Assembly: GCA_028679775.1 (NCBI GenBank)
Contig: JAJRAX010000082.1
Location: 1 to 14,639 of the forward strand
Origin: Methanothrix sp.
GTDB lineage: Archaea; Halobacteriota; Methanosarcinia; Methanotrichales; Methanotrichaceae
Length of the DNA: 14,639 nucleotides
Direction of reading: 5' to 3'
Position numbers and translations under genes: made by a program. Below are positions 14,148 to 14,639 of the stretch, one piece after another. Position 1 is the stretch's first letter. Each line of letters starts with the position of its first letter. The notes under the pieces were generated by a model that searched no databases, was not told the DNA's origin, and saw only the letters and a list, made by a program, of their open reading frames with translations.

Positions 14148-14503
14148 AGATAAAAATCATATGCAAAAATTGTGGTTCAGTGAATGAAAAAGATAGAGAG
14201 GTGCTACTGAATCCCGATTACGATGAGGATGACTGGCTATGCGAGCTTCCCGCTAACTTCGAATGGATCCTCCCGGTAGGAAAGATCTCACCCATCGTCG
14301 GCAATCCTCTGTATGTCTCCAGCCTGGGAGGCAGCATGTCCCGCGAAGATTACATAAAGAAATACGGTCTGGATCCGGAGATAGCCTATCAACTTATGCG
14401 AAAGGAGGGAACAAAATCTCTGGCCAGGGCAATGGATTCGACAACGGTACAGTCACTGATCATGTCATCTCAAATCCCAGATATGGATGATTGGACTGAG
14501 TGA
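14144..14503 (+). CDS. Small CxxC protein of unknown function, probably with altered C-terminus
   Basis: A 119-residue soluble protein. CKNC at residues 7-10 sits in the usual place of a zinc-ribbon knuckle, but no second CxxC follows; the only other Cys is C33. The rest is acidic with no recognised domain. There is a SLGGSMSREDYIKKYG stretch near 60-75 and a helical LDPEIAYQLMRKEG after it. ATG at 14144 is supported by GAGGAG at 14133-14138. The stop codon TGA (14501-14503) lies inside GTGACTTCC, the first bases of an IS200/IS605-type end sequence. The natural C-terminus may therefore have been replaced when an element inserted or was lost. Function unknown. Confidence 0.65.
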   Translation: MKIKIICKNCGSVNEKDREVLLNPDYDEDDWLCELPANFEWILPVGKISPIVGNPLYVSSLGGSMSREDYIKKYGLDPEIAYQLMRKEGTKSLARAMDSTTVQSLIMSSQIPDMDDWTE

Positions 14504-14545
14504 CTTCCTCCCATGCCACTGATGGGGCAGGGCTTCCTGCTTCAT
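14500..14545 (-). mobile_element. IS200/IS605-type right-end hairpin without tnpB (first of two)
   Basis: Read on the minus strand, GAAGCAGGAAGCCC is followed by a hairpin and GGGAGGAAGTCAC. The stem pairs 14510-14512 with 14530-14532 and 14514-14517 with 14526-14529 (one bulged A). This is the form commonly found at tnpB 3' ends. All three minus-strand frames upstream contain stops, so no intact tnpB leads into it in this window. Confidence 0.5.
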
Positions 14546-14572
14546 CGAGCACGCGGAGCGAAAGTAATGAAA

Positions 14573-14621
14573 GGGGTACGATTCATCCCATCCCCTGAAG
14601 GAGATGGGTCTTCTCTACCCC
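14573..14621 (-). mobile_element. Second IS200/IS605-type hairpin, enclosed by GGGGTA/TACCCC
   Basis: The core stem pairs CCCATC (14587-14592) with GATGGG (14603-14608), with a TGAA-capped inner part, flanked on the minus strand by GAAGAC and GATGAATCG. An outer 6-bp inverted repeat, GGGGTA at 14573-14578 and TACCCC at 14616-14621, encloses it. The minus-strand layout resembles another common type of tnpB-end hairpin. It may be an element relic or a small non-autonomous unit. Confidence 0.4.
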
Positions 14622-14639
14622 TTTACCCCAACGTTATAA

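Noticed and set aside
1..14639. tRNA, rRNA, CRISPR array, or a multi-gene defence island
   Set aside because: No cloverleaf with TTC-containing T-arm, no rRNA-like sequence, no regular direct repeats with spacers, and apart from TnpB and the PLD-like protein no nuclease or helicase genes were seen.

Overview
The window looks like a chromosomal segment of a methanogenic euryarchaeon, most likely a Methanothrix (Methanosaeta)-type member of the Methanomicrobia. The evidence is a group II chaperonin (thermosome) with a Gly-Met-rich tail, a two-subunit indolepyruvate:ferredoxin oxidoreductase, a DUF2551-type protein, archaeal TATA boxes about 26 nt upstream of several starts, and T-rich terminators. 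The genus is an inference from gene content and base composition, not from a marker gene.

Layout. 1-205: the 3' end of an IS200/IS605-type tnpB with its right-end hairpin. 266-1647, minus strand: a radical SAM protein followed by a small DUF2551-like winged-helix protein. 1777-4762, plus strand: a tight operon of iorA, iorB and a HEAT-repeat protein. 4782-5765, minus: an APH-fold kinase-like protein. 5908-7307, plus: a dodecin and a membrane-attached family 2 glycosyltransferase. 7308-7578: a gap holding what may be a decayed minus-strand gene. 7579-8817, plus: a 12-helix MFS transporter of the oxalate/formate antiporter type. 8818-9399: a long, partly AT-rich gap with inverted repeats and a probable leader. 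9400-10188, plus: a stand-alone FecCD/BtuCD-type ABC ATPase, meeting tail to tail (27-bp overlap) a minus-strand membrane-anchored coiled-coil phospholipase-D-like protein (10162-10998). 11153-12847, minus: the thermosome. 12970-13395 and 13492-14016, minus: a secreted protein and an unrecognised protein. 14144-14503, plus: a small CxxC protein whose stop codon falls inside an IS200/IS605-type end sequence; a second such hairpin follows before the window ends.

Functionally, iorA and iorB form the one clear enzyme: oxidative decarboxylation of aryl-pyruvates (or the reverse) coupled to ferredoxin. The HEAT protein follows iorB after 14 nt and is probably co-transcribed. The other genes are short transcription units of mixed function. 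I see no defence island, CRISPR array, rRNA or tRNA. The most unusual items are the IS-type hairpins at both window edges, the palindromic leader with an overlapping upstream ORF before the orphan ABC ATPase, the TM-coiled-coil-PLD protein, the kinase with an altered catalytic motif, and a dodecin lacking the flavin-stacking tryptophan.
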